A stretch of DNA of 64,000 nucleotides from the NCBI GenBank assembly GCA_963970005.1, contig CAXAMN010015125.1:13928-77927 (forward strand), read 5' to 3'. The number at the start of each line of letters is the position of its first letter. Position 1 is the stretch's first letter. Below the pieces are notes generated by a model. That model did no database searches and was not told the origin of the DNA. It saw nothing but the letters and a program-made list of their open reading frames with translations. The DNA comes from Durusdinium trenchii (lineage: Eukaryota > Sar > Dinophyceae > Suessiales > Symbiodiniaceae). The position numbers and the translations under genes are program-made. Shown one piece after another: positions 39,400 to 52,339 of the stretch.

Positions 39400-41930
39400 A
39401 CTGCTGGGGCCCGCCCTTTTCTGCTGGCCATGCAGCATTTCTATTCATTTGTCTCCCATGTGATTTGTATCCTTTTTCCCCAAACAGTTTACTGTTAGAA
39501 GTTCTCAATGCTTTAAAGAATGGTCGCCTTGGTGCTGGATGGTCTGGTCGGGTTCCCGGGTGGCTTGTCTCCCACTTCTTTTCATTTGTCTCCCAGTTCT
39601 TTTCATTTGTCTCCCAGGCTGGGTGCTTGTGGTCGGGTTCCCGGCTGGCTGTCTCCCACTTCTTTTCATTTGTCTCCCAAGCTGGGTGCTTGTGGTCGGG
39701 TTCCGGGCTGGCTTGTCTCCCACTTCCTTTCATTTGTTTCCCACTTCTTCATTTGTTTCCCACTTCTTTTCATTTGTCTCCCAAGCTAGGTGCTTGTGGT
39801 CGGGTTCCCGGCTGGCTTGTCTCCCCTTTCATTTGTTTCCCACTTCTTTTCATTTGTTTCCCAAGCTGGCTGCTTGTGGTCGGGTTCCCGGCTGGCTTGT
39901 CTCCCACTTCCTTTCATTTGTTTCCCACTTCTTTTCATTTGTCTCCCAAGCTGGGTGCTTGTGGTCGGGTTCCCGGCTGGCTTGTCTCCCACTTCCTTTC
40001 CACTTCTTTTCATTTGTCTCCCAGTTCTTTTCATTTGTCCGGGCTGGGTGCTTGTGGTCGGGTTTGCGGCTGGCTTGTCTCCCACGTCCTTTCATTTGTA
40101 TCCCACTTCTTTCATTTGTCTCCCACTTCTTTTCATTGTCTCCCAGGCTGGGTGCTTGTGGTCGGGTTCCCAGCCGGCTTGTCTCCCACTTCTTTTCATT
40201 TGTCTCCCAGGCTGGGCGCTTGTGGTCGGGTTCCTGGCTGGCTTGTCTCCCACTTCCTTTCATTTTGTCTCCCACTTCTTTTCATTTGTCACCCACCCAC
40301 CCCCGGAACAGGCCCTCCTTACAGGCCCAGAGAGTGAGTTCCCCCGGAAGAGGCCACCTGTGAAAGGTTCTCGCCCCTTTGAAAGGGGTGCGTGACTGTC
40401 TCCGGGATTGCATTCCTGCCACACCGTGTAACTGTCTTAGCTTTGTTTTCCTTTTCGGGCAAGCGTTGGATGAATGACCGGATTGGATTGCGGCGGCGTG
40501 GCAACGATCTCTCTGTTCAGTTGGGACGGAGGGCATACGTCAGGCACAAAAAATCAATTTCATGTCACATCCTTCGCTCCTCATGCTTTTATTTCTTGTC
40601 CTCACGTGGTCAGCTCCCCGCTGATTGAGCAGCATGACCAGCATCATGCTCGCACTTGAAGAATAATTCCCCAAAAGGTTTACTGTTAGGGCTGCTCAAT
40701 TCTTTCTTAAGATGTGTCCGCCGCTCTGTACTGCTGTGTCCGTCTCTGCCTTGCAATCCTTTACATTTGTCTCCCAGCTCTGGGCTGCTGTGGGCGCCTC
40801 TCCTTGCAATCCTTTGTCTCCCAGCTCTGGACGTCGCAAGCTCTAGTTTCGATTTTGAAAAACACAAACTGTTTGGGGTCTACGGTGGTGTAATGTCTCC
40901 CAGGTTCGATGCCCACCCTTTCCGCTGGCCATCCGGCATTTCTATTCATGTGTCTCCCATGTGCTTTCTTTACTTGTGTGCAGCAGGCGTCCGCTCTTTT
41001 CCGCTGGCCATGCAACATTTCTATTCATTTGTCTCCCAGGTGGTTTCTTTACTTTTGTGTCCCTGATTTCGGAACTTATGTCTCCCAGGTTCGGTGCCTG
41101 CACTGCTAAAATCCGCCCTTTTACGCTGGCCGTGCAGCATTTCTATTCATTTGTCCCCCATGCGATTTCTTTGCCTTTTCCCTTAAAAAGTTGCTGTTAG
41201 GGGTTCTCAATGTTTTTCCCCAAACAGTTTACTGTTGGGGGTTCTCAATTCTTTCTTAAGATGTGTCCGCCCTTTGTGTCACTGCTGGTGTCCGCCCATT
41301 TCCACTCGCCATGTAGCATTTCTATTCATTTGTCTCCCGGGTCTGCCCGCCCTTTTCCGCTGGCCACGCAGCATTTCTATTCATGTGTCTCCCAGGTCTG
41401 TCACTGGTGGTGTCCGCCCTTTTCCGCTGGTCGTGAAGCATTTCTATTCATTTGTCTCCCAGGTCTGTCACTGCTGCCGATGCAATATTTCTATTCATTT
41501 GTCTCCCAGGTCTGTCACTTGCGGTGTCCGCCCTTTTCCGCTGGTGATGCAACATTTCTATTCATTTGTTTCAAAGGTCTGTCACTGCTGGCCATGTAGC
41601 ATTTCTATTCATTTGTCTCCCAGGTCTGTCACTGCTGGTGTCCGCCCTTCTCTGCTGCCCATGTAGCATTCGTTTGTCTCCCAGCCCTGCACTGCTGGTG
41701 TCCGCCCTTTTCCGTTGGCCATGTAGCATTTCTATTCATCTCCCAGGTCTGTCACTGGTGGTGTCCGCCCTTGGACACTGGCCATGTAGCATTTCTCTAT
41801 TCATTTGTCTCCCAGGTCTGTCACTGGCGTTGTCCGCCCTTTTCCTTTGGCCATGCTGCATTTCTATTCATTTGTCTCCCAGGTCTGTCACTGCTGGTGT
41901 CTGCCCTTTTCCGCGATGCAATGCTGGTTG
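39400..41930 (+). repeat. ~64-67 bp tandem arrays with CCCC-hairpin headers
   Basis: Two related unit types. About 39540-40300 has CAGGCTGGGTGCTTGTGGTC plus CCCGGCTGGCTTGTCTCCCA units. About 41270-41920 has 67 bp units with GTCTGTCACTGCTGGTGTCC, CGCCCTTTTCCGCTGGCCAT and TTTCTATTCATTTGTCTCCC. Both share the ATTTGTCTCCCA tail. Headers of the form CCCCAAACAGT-TT-ACTGTT then GTTCTCAAT occur near 39477, 40669 and 41217. ORFs up to 290 aa are satellite translations. Confidence 0.9.
40355..40740 (+). repeat. Segmental duplicate, copy 1
   Basis: About 385 bp nearly identical, in the same orientation, to 54974-55350; both start CACCTGTGAAAGGTTCT and pass through CAAGCGTTGGATGAATGACC and CCTCACGTGGTCAGCTCCCC. 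A second matched block (TGGACGTCGCAAGCTCTAGT) follows at about 40830-40900. Confidence 0.9.
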
Positions 41931-43215
41931 TTTCCACAAAGGCGCTCTCCAGCGCACCTGGTCTCGCCATATGTCCTCCAACTCGCCTGCCAGCTTGATC
42001 ACCTCCTGGAAGACGTGGCCAAGTGCATGGAGGTGTGGAAGGAATGTATTCAAAGTAGCTTGTACTTTACAACCTTACACCCAACTCAGCCCCACTACTG
42101 TCACCTACCAGGTCCATCTGATCGCACTATCTTAGCGCCGACCATGTTTTGCACTTACAACAAAAGCCTGGTGCAATTGTTATGAACACAAAATACCCTA
42201 CACGTACTGAATGACCCTCTTGAAAAAAGAAACTGACGAAGTCGACGAAGTGTTGTTGAGAGGCATTCTCTGCAGATGCTTCATTGCACGCACGCGCGCG
42301 CTCACTCCTGTGCGGAAAAATCCTATTGCAGCGCAAGCAGAGGCGCAACCAAACTCGAAAGAATCAACAGCAAAACCTGCTGGATCCAGTTAAGGAAGCA
42401 ATTTTCATCACGTTGCGCCACAGAGCACTAGTTTCAACAAAATTCACACAGAGGAGGCGCGCGAACGCTCAAGCTTCATCGATGGCCAAGGTGCACGAAT
42501 GCTTGAAACGAAACATGTGTGAACCGAGGTCAACAGTTACTCAACACTAAAGGGGCACTTGTCAAAAAGACTTCGATTCGGGCCTTTGAAATATTCACAA
42601 CACCAAAAATCCGCGCTGCCCACCAGAGCAGTCCGAGTCATTGTCAACGATACCAAACCGAGCGAAAAACGCAAAGCAAGTTTAAGGAAGGCCATCACCC
42701 CCCTCTCATGGAGCAGGTAGTGAAGCGCACGGGGTCTGAACTTTCCTCCAGCAATCATTTACAAAAGGGGTCACAGCTATCTATCTATCGCACTCAAGGG
42801 CACTAGGCGCATAGAAACTACAATGCAAAATCAGGGTGACGTGTAAGGGCAACCGACATGACTGTTATGAAGTGTCACTTATGAAGTGTCACCAGCGCTC
42901 AGAAAGTGGAACCACAAAAAGAAGTCAAAACCACTTAGCGTTCGGAAAGCCATCAGACAAACCTTCAAGCGCTGTGGCCATCTTGGCTCGGCTGATGCAT
43001 TGTTCTACCATGGACGCTGGTCTGTTGGTCCATGGTTCTTGCCCTTGACCTCCACACGTTCCAATCTCGCCCCCGGGTCCATTCCTGTCTCTTTTGATGC
43101 AAACAAGCAAAGGCTGTGACGCGCGTGCTTCTTTCTCGCGTCCACATGCGCATTCCAACGGTCAAGGTGGGCATGATCTCAGCGTCGGAAGCTTCTTCAC
43201 TTCGCCTCTTGAGGG
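41930..43215. other. No gene recognised
   Basis: ORFs are short and overlap on both strands; I see no domain, repeat array or RNA signature. Confidence 0.4.
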
Positions 43216-43830
43216 TCAAGTCCAATGGATGATGCGCTGCTCGACAAAACACCTTTCCAAGTTCCAATCAGCTTTCAATCTCTGTCCTTCTTGATGCCGG
43301 AGCTCCTTACAGAGAGGCGTTGCCAACTGTCGCGTTCTTCTTGTTCCTCGCTCATCGCCGGTGAGGTCGTTTCCTCGTGAACCAAATTGAGTGCAGGATC
43401 GCCATGGCTCGAGTGGCCCGGAGTCTGGAAGCACACAACAACTTTGCGACGCGCAGCCGCAGACCTTGTCTCGTGGGCGACACGTCACGGAATGAGAAGG
43501 ACGGCAAAGGGTCCACAAAGCACTAAACACGCCAACACACGCAAGAATCCAAATGGCACCACCGAACAAACACTTTGCAGAACTTTGCTTCTTATCTTTT
43601 GCTTCCACACGCGCGCACGACCCGAGAGCGAATATGCGCCGTTGTAATTTTTGCAGATCTATTTGTAAGGCCATCTGCCAGCTTTGCAACACATTGCACC
43701 ATCTACCTTGGCCACCGAGGCTTTGATCCACTCGCGAAGTATGCGAACCAATTTCGATTGCAAGTCTGCGGGGCAAAAGTTTAAATTTAATTGTCAACAA
43801 CTTGTGCTTTGGCATCTGCGTCGCGCGCAT
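43216..43830 (-). CDS. Hypothetical ORF with a membrane-like segment
   Basis: 204 codons on the minus strand. The segment AKCLFGGAIWILACVGVFSA is hydrophobic enough for one transmembrane helix. It is followed by a Cys/Arg-rich stretch (CRPRDKVCGCASQSCC) and a charged C-terminus. It is not recognised. The layout recalls the C-terminal membrane segment of the copia polyprotein at 28-29 kb, but without sequence identity this is only a resemblance. It may be chance. Confidence 0.25.
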   Translation of the reverse strand: MRATQMPKHKLLTIKFKLLPRRLAIEIGSHTSRVDQSLGGQGRWCNVLQSWQMALQIDLQKLQRRIFALGSCARVEAKDKKQSSAKCLFGGAIWILACVGVFSALWTLCRPSHSVTCRPRDKVCGCASQSCCVLPDSGPLEPWRSCTQFGSRGNDLTGDERGTRRTRQLATPLCKELRHQEGQRLKADWNLERCFVEQRIIHWT

Positions 43831-44914
43831 AAAGATTGATCACGGCTGCGCAGGAAAAGTCGGCCCCGCCTCAGAAAGCGAGCTGCGGCGCGCGCAAAGC
43901 AACTTGCTAGTGGAGAGAGGAGAAGGCGCGTCTGTCTCCAACTCACTCTCCTTTGCGAACTTCCGTCTGGAGGCGCTGAGCCAGCGGCATCGCAGTATAC
44001 GCCAGCTTAAAGTTGTTCCATGGGGCAGTCCCGCGACATTAATCTTGGACAACAGGATTGTTTCCAGTGTCTGATGTTTCATTTGTCCACCTGCTTTGAA
44101 AGTCGGTATTGGTGGATGTGCTTTCGCGGCGTAGATTTTCTTCAAGCCGCTACAAGAATCAGCCGGGTACAGGCGATTATCAACAAGCCTTTGCCGAAGG
44201 ATATGTTGGGAGCCCGCCAACAAGTGTTTGCGGAGATACCATCTACTTAGCAGACTTGCTATTCATTAGCAACAAAAAATGTTCGGACCTGCGCTTGCAA
44301 AGATTGCTTATATAATACGATTTATACAGACTGCGGAATGCTTTGTTTCAGCAGAAATGATGGAGATAGTCGGTCGCCAGAGAGCACCAGCAGTTTTGCA
44401 GGCTTCTTGCTGACCAAGTGCTGACGTGCATTCTGCAGGGCGGCTGCCTTAATAATTCTCGCTCATTCCCGCTTGTTGTCCGATGCAGAGCAATCATCAA
44501 ACTTTCCAGTCCGGGATGACCAACATGAGTGTGCCGCTCAGCAACCACTCAAACAGCTGTATTTGGATACAACGCCGATCATCTACTTTCCTCGGATGAA
44601 ACTTCCTTCCTGTTAACTCCCTTCTTTGTTTCTTCAGCCACCGTGACCTTCGCGGTTTCCTTCTTGCTGCAGACTTTTCGACGCAAGCAAGAAAACAGTT
44701 CCTTACAATTTGGCAAAACTTTTTCTCAGAGTTCTGCGCGTCAACGCACCATGGAGGGCGCTGCCTTCCGCCAAGCTATATTTTGCTCACCCAGGCACGC
44801 TTCCGAACGTCCTCGTCGTGTTTCTTTGTTGTAGAGGCCAGTTCACGCATTCAATTCACAGCGTCAGCTTCGCCAGATTCAGCAGCGCCCGATGCATAGT
44901 GATGTCATCATGAC
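43830..44914. other. No gene recognised
   Basis: Broken frames on both strands, no repeat array; possibly the decayed upstream part of the copia remnant that follows. Confidence 0.35.
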
Positions 44915-45720
44915 ACCTGTGGAATCAGGAGCAGTCAGATGGAGTTTGTGTTGGTCTTTTCATCATGTATATGGATGACGGATTGATGATTGGTCCACGT
45001 GTGTCACTACTTCGCCTTGGACTTGAGTTGAAATCCTTATGGGGCTCAAAGTACCTAGCCTTCTTGCGCAGTGCTGACCTTGATGAGGCTTTTCATCTTA
45101 GAGTCGGTAATGATGTTGTTCCTGTATTCTAAGAATGAAAATCCGCAGGTGTTTCAACTGGGGCCAAGTCCAGGAGCTCAACAAAAAGGCTGGCTGCATA
45201 AAAAAGGGTCACCATCGCTTCCACGCATCCCTGGGGGAACTGTGGCGCCTATGACCCCTGACGAGCAGTTTGCAGAACGTTGAAACGTGCTCAAGGTAAA
45301 ATTGGCTGCCTGCAACGGCTTGCTTAGCGAAGTCGGCCGGACATTGCTGCCACAGTCGGGTCAGCTGCTTGCATGACAATGGTCCATCCTGGACTTGTCT
45401 CGAAGCTGCGCCAAGGAATTTGGCCATACCTGAGCGCTACTCGCAATCATGAAGTTTTCTTTGCCGCGCTTGGATGATACTTTGTGGTGCTATGGAGACG
45501 CAAGCTTGGCCCCAGGTGCTAAGTCGAACTGGCATGATCATCCAATGGGGTGAGCATGTTTTGTCATGGAAATCGCAGAGACAAGTCCTGAGTGCTTGGA
45601 GCGCTTTCGAGGCTGAGATAGATGCCAGTGCCACGACGTGCCAAGCTGGTGTAGCTTTAAAACCAAGTCGCAGAAAGTGGTGGGAAATGTCTTGACTTAG
45701 TGAGGGGTTCAACAGATACG
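44915..45720 (+). pseudogene. Decayed copia reverse transcriptase / RNase H
   Basis: The plus strand reads HLWNQEQSDGVCVGLFIMYM then DDGLMIGP, so the RT active site (YMDD) is intact. TLKRAQGKIGCLQRLA, a stop, RSRPDIAATV and IWPYLSATRN follow as in the copia RT-to-RNase-H link. Then, in another frame, WCYGDASLAPGAKSNWHDHP and SAWSAFEAEIDASATTCQAG match RNase H with its catalytic Asp and Glu. Stops and frame changes show it is dead. It is unrelated in orientation to the 27.6-33.8 kb element, and no LTRs were found nearby. Confidence 0.65.
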
Positions 45721-48700
45721 TTGCCAACTCGCACGCGCCATTTTGGCATGGGGTTTCCGTACATCCGAGATCAAGCCCACAGTGAAGGTTCACAAAGGTT
45801 CTCCAGAATTGCAAGCTTGAGGAATCACGGCGAAAGTTGAAAGCACTGGCAGTTAATGGCAACACGCTAAAGAGCAGCTTTTGAGGGGGAGTGTTGTGAT
45901 TGCCTGCCAGCTTCAGACTTTGACCTTTGGTGACAAGTTCAGCCCGAGCATGGTACGATGTGGGATTTGGCTCAAGACGCGTGAAAAAAGGCGCACAACG
46001 TTTTGCACCAGCTGCTTTCATGCCACTTCGTTTGTGCTAGACGCAAATTCGAGAAGTGTACCAACTGTGGAAGCATCCGCATCAGACACAGCATACATCG
46101 AGAAGTGAAGAGAAGGCAGCCAGTTTTGACAGAACTTATTTGATTTGAGCAGTGAGATTTTGCAGTGAGAAGAGAACAGTGAAGTGTGACGAAGAGCAGA
46201 TTCTTCGAAAGACAAAAACGAAACAAACAAATCGAGAATGTCACTGGATCAACCGAATGGTCATCCACATGCAGCCTTGAGAACCCAGCTGTCCCATTCA
46301 CCTGCCCCAACTCACTTTTCTCCGGTTCCTGACTCGCCGGAAGTAATGCAGTCACAGAAATGTATGGACCTGTTAATATGTTGATGTAACAGCATGAACA
46401 ACAATATAAAGAATGAGGAAGTTGACCAGAGATTGGCTTCCAAATTGGCCAGCAGGCAGCACTGGAGATCGAAACGCGGGCACGATGGACTAAGTTTCGC
46501 AGGAGCAGGAACGATACTTTCGAGCGCAAGAGTGAATGGAATACAATGGACCTTGCCCATGTGTCATTTCAAGTCTTTGAAGCATTGGGCCTGAAGTCTT
46601 CCTTGTTCAGGCTGCGAATCCCCTTCCCAAGTGGTCAACCCAAACTCTGTGTGTTCGTCCGCTATATATATATATTATATGTATACTGTATAGTATTCGG
46701 CTGTTCATCAGTTGTATGTAAATTCGAGGGTTTAAAGGTTTGAAGCCATAGATGCGCAAGACCTTTGCGTTAAGCTGAAGGAATTGAAACTTTGAAAGCA
46801 CCTCATGAAGGTTGCAAACAAAGGCACAGGGTTGCTGCTTCGGACACAGTGAATACGCAAATGTTGGTGAAAATATCCCACCAGTCTGGTGGGCTCTGTA
46901 GCATCGATGCTACTAAAGCAATGCAAACATTGATATGTGCACGCACTGCTGAGACAAATGACAGCCTACATTCTACATTCCTACGTTGTTTCGGTGTGTA
47001 TCATACGAACCTTTGAACAATTATCAGTATATAATCTGTCCAGAACGCTCTGAACAGGGTGGAGGTGCAGCAAATGCAGCTGTGGCTTGCTAAATGCAGC
47101 AAATTGGTAGAATGATTCGAGCCTTCGAAATGCAAATCATTTCTATAATTCATTTTCTGGGCATTAGGAGTTAAGTCATTAGCAATGTTGGCTCCTATTT
47201 AGGTGTGCGTTAAGGTAAAGGACCGTTTGGGGGTCTATTTTCAGCTTGCGCCGTTCAATTTGGAACCCACCAGCACTGTGCGCTCTTGATTTACATTCCA
47301 CTTGGTGGCACCACACGGTCACCGCCAAGTGGCCAGAATCCTGCGACAGTATTGAATGTTGTGCTTCTCTTCATGCACTCCATACGCAGGCGACTTTTAC
47401 ACTCCGTCTCCAGGAAGGCTGCAGGGCATCGTCAAGGTTGTAATATTCCGGAATTCAATTCTGATGATAACGTTATTCCGATTCAAAGTACAACAGTCCC
47501 TCATGTTTCTGAACATGACATGGCAGTCAGCTTGGCAACAATTAACTCTGCTGGGACGAGGTGAAACATGTCAACTTTATTGCATGGGACGTGGCAAGTT
47601 CTCTGAAATGGAGTCTGATTGTTTGCGTGCGAAAAAGTACTGTAGATATCTCCTGAAATCGGGCACTCGTGCGCTGTTGATGTGGAACGGTGTGATAGGG
47701 TTCCCTGAAATTTAAAAAATGACTTGACCCCAGTTCTGAAAGGTATGAGAGCTTTTGCGCCTCACCTTCATGGCATTGCCTGATCCCATACGAAATTGGT
47801 TGAGAAAACATTTGCCGGTACTAGTACAATCTGATCATTGAAGCAATCTGACTCAGCATCTGGTTTGGGCAACATCTCATGAATTCAATACTTTCCCTAA
47901 TTTTCCAGGGCCCTTCAATTCCGTTGCTCGCTGCTCAATCCCAAGTTTATCCAATCTGACCGTTACGATTGGTTTGTGTCTGAAACATGGAAGTGTAACC
48001 TGTCGTGAGCCCGCCAAAGTGGAAACTAAGTCCAAGGGACTTCTGATTTTATGTTTGTCAACTTCTGTGAACCGCGTATAGATATTGATCCTTACGTGGC
48101 TAGAACATTGAAACCATAGCGAGCAGCAATTGTGCTTTGCTGGTTGTGCGTATTCAATCGAGTTGGGCTTACAATGCACAGAGTCTCCTTCAAAACACAA
48201 AATGTGTATGTTCCTCTCTTGTAGTCAAGATAGTTTCTCTTGACTATCTGTTTTTCTATGTTTGCTTTCCTCCTGTGCATTTTTGCAACGCCTTGCGCTC
48301 TGTAGGCCTTCCTTTTGGAGATGAAACTAAACACTTCTCGATCGCAAGCAAGCTCAATGGACAATCGGTCCCCATCGGCTTCTTCTGTGGATCCGAGGCC
48401 GCAAGGCTTGTCTTGAATAGCCTGCAAGTCCAAAAGGAAATTAAAAGAGATAGTTTCGCAATGCAAGAATCTGTCTGTGTGTTGAGTTAGTAGTGACACT
48501 ACTGCAAGAATGGCATTTTGTCAAGATTTGCCGCGACAGAAAAGTAGAGATGCTCAAAGAACTGTACTAGCAGAGAGAGCTAGCAAAGAAACATTGATGC
48601 CAAACGGAAAGTGAGAGAGTAGATGCCAAGAAGTGGAGGGAGTTTAAGCTTCTAGGGACGAGTAGTAAAGTATTCTACTAACATATCAAAAGCAGTGAAA

Positions 48701-48980
48701 GTAGGTTAAGATCCCTACTGTTTTTGATAGGTTTGAAAAGAACAGGCAAGGTTTTTGGCAAAAACACAGATTTTGGGAAACGGGACGCTACTTCATCCAC
48801 TACATTGCACCTCGTAACATCAAAAATCGCTGCACCATAAATCTTTCACATTCCACGGCGCAAACATTTTACTTCAGCAGGTGGCAAATCGCCACACATC
48901 CCATCACAACCCCTAGCACATCACCTTAGTAATAAGATTACATGGCACTTGGCTGGAAGGATACCGGCCTCCAAACGATT
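45721..48980. other. Long stretch without a recognised gene
   Basis: AT-richer than its surroundings, with a short TATATA run near 46665-46685. Small ORFs only, none with a recognised domain. It begins with what may be further decayed retroelement sequence. Confidence 0.4.
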
Positions 48981-48987
48981 GATTGCG

Positions 48988-49254
48988 TCAAGTAGCTCTT
49001 GTTTTACCTTGCAAGGCCAAAGAATGCACGAATGCACTAGTTTCGACAACTGAATGTCTCAGCCCCAAGCAGTCTGGAGGCTGCGCTTCTTGGCCTTTGC
49101 TATCCCTCCGCCCTCGAGCTGCATCAGCGCCTGAAGAACACCGCACATGTGCCACACCATGCCACATGCCGTGCATCCTCAAAGCATTTGCCACTGCCTC
49201 ATTGGCAGGGTCTTCATCTTCATCCTCCTCCACGTATTCGAACAGTTCGTCAAC
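48988..49254 (-). CDS. Exon-like fragment
   Basis: The minus strand reads VDELFEYVEEDEDEDPANEA and VANALRMHGMWHGVAHVRCS to a stop at 48988. The acidic start directly follows a TATAG, which could be a splice acceptor. Family not recognised; only this exon is visible. Confidence 0.3.
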   Translation of the reverse strand, partial: VDELFEYVEEDEDEDPANEAVANALRMHGMWHGVAHVRCSSGADAARGRRDSKGQEAQPPDCLGLRHSVVETSAFVHSLALQGKTRAT

Positions 49255-49659
49255 CTATACACGCCAAGACTTGGTGCAGCCAGAAATGCATTGCAAAAAA
49301 CTATGGACACTGCTTGATATTTTTCCCGAACGCATAGCGAAGGGTTCCCGTGTATAGTTCGCGTTGCGTGGTTTTTACCTGAGTTGTTGTCAGCGGGGTG
49401 GCCCGTTGGTACTCGGGAGGGGTAGAACTCAGCGTTCGGGAACCTTTGGAAGGGATAATACTGAGTTGTGAAATACCATGCGAACGTGACTTGGCTAGTG
49501 TGAAACATGATTTCCTGCACGGCGCAGGCGCAGCGTTTCACATGTGGTGGCTGTGACATTGGGATTAGCGTCATTCACAGGGTGGCCTTTTGTGCAGCTA
49601 ACAAAAAACATACTGGAGCCCACGAACCCGAATGCAAGCACGTATTCGAAAGCAAACGC

Positions 49660-50460
49660 CCAAATTGACACTCTTGTAGGAGACACTCTTGTAGAACGCT
49701 CTTCTGGGACACTCTCGTGCGACACTTTCATCTCAGACTCTTGTGGGACACTCTTGCAAGACACTCTTGTGGACTCTGGCGGGACACGCTTGTGGCAGCT
49801 CCCAGAAGCTGTTTCCCGGCCGGACTAACTACAAAGCTGAGTTCTACAGCCCCTGCTTCCCACACTACATTTGCGCTACCAAGTGGCCAGTTCTGAGGCC
49901 ATATCTGAGGCGCCAGGGGTTAGAAGCCGCTTCCCGCACTACATTTTGTACTTCCAAGTGGCAGTCCTGATTCCACAGCTCCCAAAAGCTGCTTCCCGCA
50001 CTACATGTGTACTCCAAGTTGCCACTTCTGAGGGACACTGTTGTGGGACACGCTTGTGGTGCACTCTTGCGGGACACTCTTGTATTACACTCTTGTGAGA
50101 CACTCTTGTCGGACGCTCTCGTGGGACACTCTTGTAGGACACTCTTGTGGGGCACTCTCGCGGGGCACTCTTGTGGGACACGCTTGTCGGACATTCTTGC
50201 AGAACACTTGTGGGGCACTGTAAAGTAAAGTATAAGGGCGCTCTCGTAGGACACTCTTGTGAGACACCCTTGTAGGACACTCTTCTGGGAAACTCTTGTG
50301 GGACGCTCTTGTCGGCCACTGTCGGACGCTCTTGTGGAAAAGTCCTGTGGGGCACTTTAAGACACTCTGGTGGGACACTCTTGGTACACTCTTGCAGGAC
50401 ACTCTTGTACCACACTCTTGCGAGACACTCTTGCGGACCTTCGCCCCATGTGAGCGCCAT
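49660..50460 (+). repeat. GGGACACTCTTGT tandem repeat
   Basis: A 10-21 bp unit, GGGACACTCTTGT or GGACGCTCTTGT, recurs dozens of times in two blocks (about 49670-49800 and 50030-50445). Between them (49850-50025) CCCGCACTACATTT and GTGGCCAGTTCTGA resemble the 60 bp foldback-arm unit at 36.1 and 38.9 kb. Confidence 0.85.
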
Positions 50461-51340
50461 AGCGGCAGCGCCCTACTCCGAACGGTTGCGGACGGTCGCG
50501 GACGGTTGACAACGGTACCCTATGACAACGAGTCGCGAACAAGACTCCACCCCCAGGCCCCCAGAGTTAAACAAGAACCCATCGCTGCGCGTTCCGGAAA
50601 ATTTTGAAACCACTGTATCACTTGATTCAAAACTGTTTTTGCTTTTCGTGCTTGAAAGGTTTCGAGCAGAATCACATTGTACAAAATTACAAGTCTTTTT
50701 TTGGAGCCGCATGGGACGTCAAAAGCATAATTAGAAACCTTGATGTGTTGGACGTCCAAAAAAGCATCAGCTGGCCAGATTGCATACGACCCACTCCTAA
50801 TCCAACTCATGGTTTGGAAACGCTTTGGTGCGCCATGTTTGGCAGGATTATATAGAAATATTATAGTTTATTGTTCAATTCGTGCGGCGCGCGAAAAGGC
50901 CAGGGAATCACTCTACAAGTACTTGAGAGAAATGGTCCATTCCACCATCTTCAACCATTTCCATCCCCTTCCTAGACCCTAAACACAGAAGGCCTAGCCA
51001 ATGATTTGATGGCCTTTCTTTTTCCTATTTTGTTCAAAACCGGTTGGGGATGGCTTTCCGGGCTTAAAACTTTTTATCTTGAGTGTTTGGCACCTGGTAA
51101 ATCTCTCAGAGGGCTTCAGAACTATCTAGCTGTTTTAGTGCTGCCCAAAAGATGACCAAGAGCTTTCAATGATATTGGCTCGGCAATCAGAACAACTTTT
51201 TTCTGAAACCCCGTTTTTGCGGCCATGATTGCTTGCTTTCGTCACCTTTGGGCAGTTTTTGCGCAGTCCTTAGTGCCCACAGGGCCATCCGGGGACAGGC
51301 TCGCAAAATCGAACCAGCGCAGCGGGTGATGCTTGACACC
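50461..51340. other. No gene recognised
   Basis: Short ORFs only; GTTGCGGACGGTCGCGGACG is a local duplication near 50480. Confidence 0.35.
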
Positions 51341-51640
51341 CCCCCAAACGACTCAAGGAGGCACCGCTCAGAGAAGAAGACCCGCAGAAGGCGGCGCTCA
51401 AAGAACTGGCCCGCCTTAGAGCTGCGCTAGAAGAAAAGGCGGCTGCTGCGAGGCAGCCGCAGCAGAAAGTCAGCAGAGCGAAGCAGCCTTCAAAAGAGCA
51501 GGTCCTTGCCCAAGTCAAACGGGCAGGCCAATCACCGCGCTTCAGAGCAAGCGTGAGCGGGCAAGGAGAAATCGGGGTCTCCTTCCAGCACAAAGCAAGC
51601 CAGCCCCGATCTCAAGCAGTTTCAAGACTGAGGAGGAGGT
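51341..51640 (+). CDS. Ala/Lys/Gln-rich exon-like fragment
   Basis: One plus frame reads PKRLKEAPLREEDPQKAALK, ELARLRAALEEKAAAARQPQ and PSKEQVLAQVKRAGQSPRFR without a stop for about 100 codons. It has the amphipathic pattern of a coiled coil. No start is visible and it ends at a TGA near 51643. Similar coding character may resume near 51960 (SLKLAYHQPMDLLFDYKQHL). Probably a gene or transposon remnant. Confidence 0.3.
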
Positions 51641-52339
51641 GATTTGGAGATTGCAGGCGCCCTGCAAACGCTTGCCTACCATCATGGTGGTCTCACAACT
51701 ACCATCCCTACTTTAGCTCTTGGTGGAGTTATCATACGCTCATGGCTGATGCTGCTGCGCACCAAGCAGCACTTCTTGTTGCTTTTGACTGACCAATTTA
51801 CTGAGGCGCGTTTTCCTTCCTTGCTTGCGAAGACTTTTCCAAGATTGCTTGCGTTTTTGAAGCCGCTGTCACGACGGCACTCCGGCTGAATGTGCCAGCA
51901 TGTATGCCTTGAAGTCGTCTCCTTCTCTGGAATGATACAATTCGATTTGGGGCTGATGGTTCAAGCCTGAAACTTGCTTACCATCAACCCATGGATTTGC
52001 TGTTTGACTACAAGCAGCATCTTGTAGCTACTAGCCGCTCAAGCCATTTTGCCAACAGCTGTCGGGGAGGAATCCACTGCCAGCAGGCGGGTCTATTCAC
52101 TATTGCCATCATCATGAGTTGCGAGCCGTCGTTTGCGAGAGGGGCCTTTGCTCAGGGCTTCGCTTCACAGCATTTTGCATCCTACTCATGTCATGGGCCC
52201 AGCCTCTCAGCTTGGGTTGAGGTTGAGGCTCCGAAGGACAGAGCTGTCCGGGCCAGGAAAGCAAGTTGGGGGCTAATGGCCTTTGCGGCGAGAGGTGCAA
52301 GCTTGATTGGGAGTGACTGGTTGGGAGATGGGTTTGATT

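Noticed and set aside
39465..40395. ORFs of 201-290 codons rich in FHLSP and WSGS
   Set aside because: They are pure tandem-repeat translation, open in all three plus frames at once.
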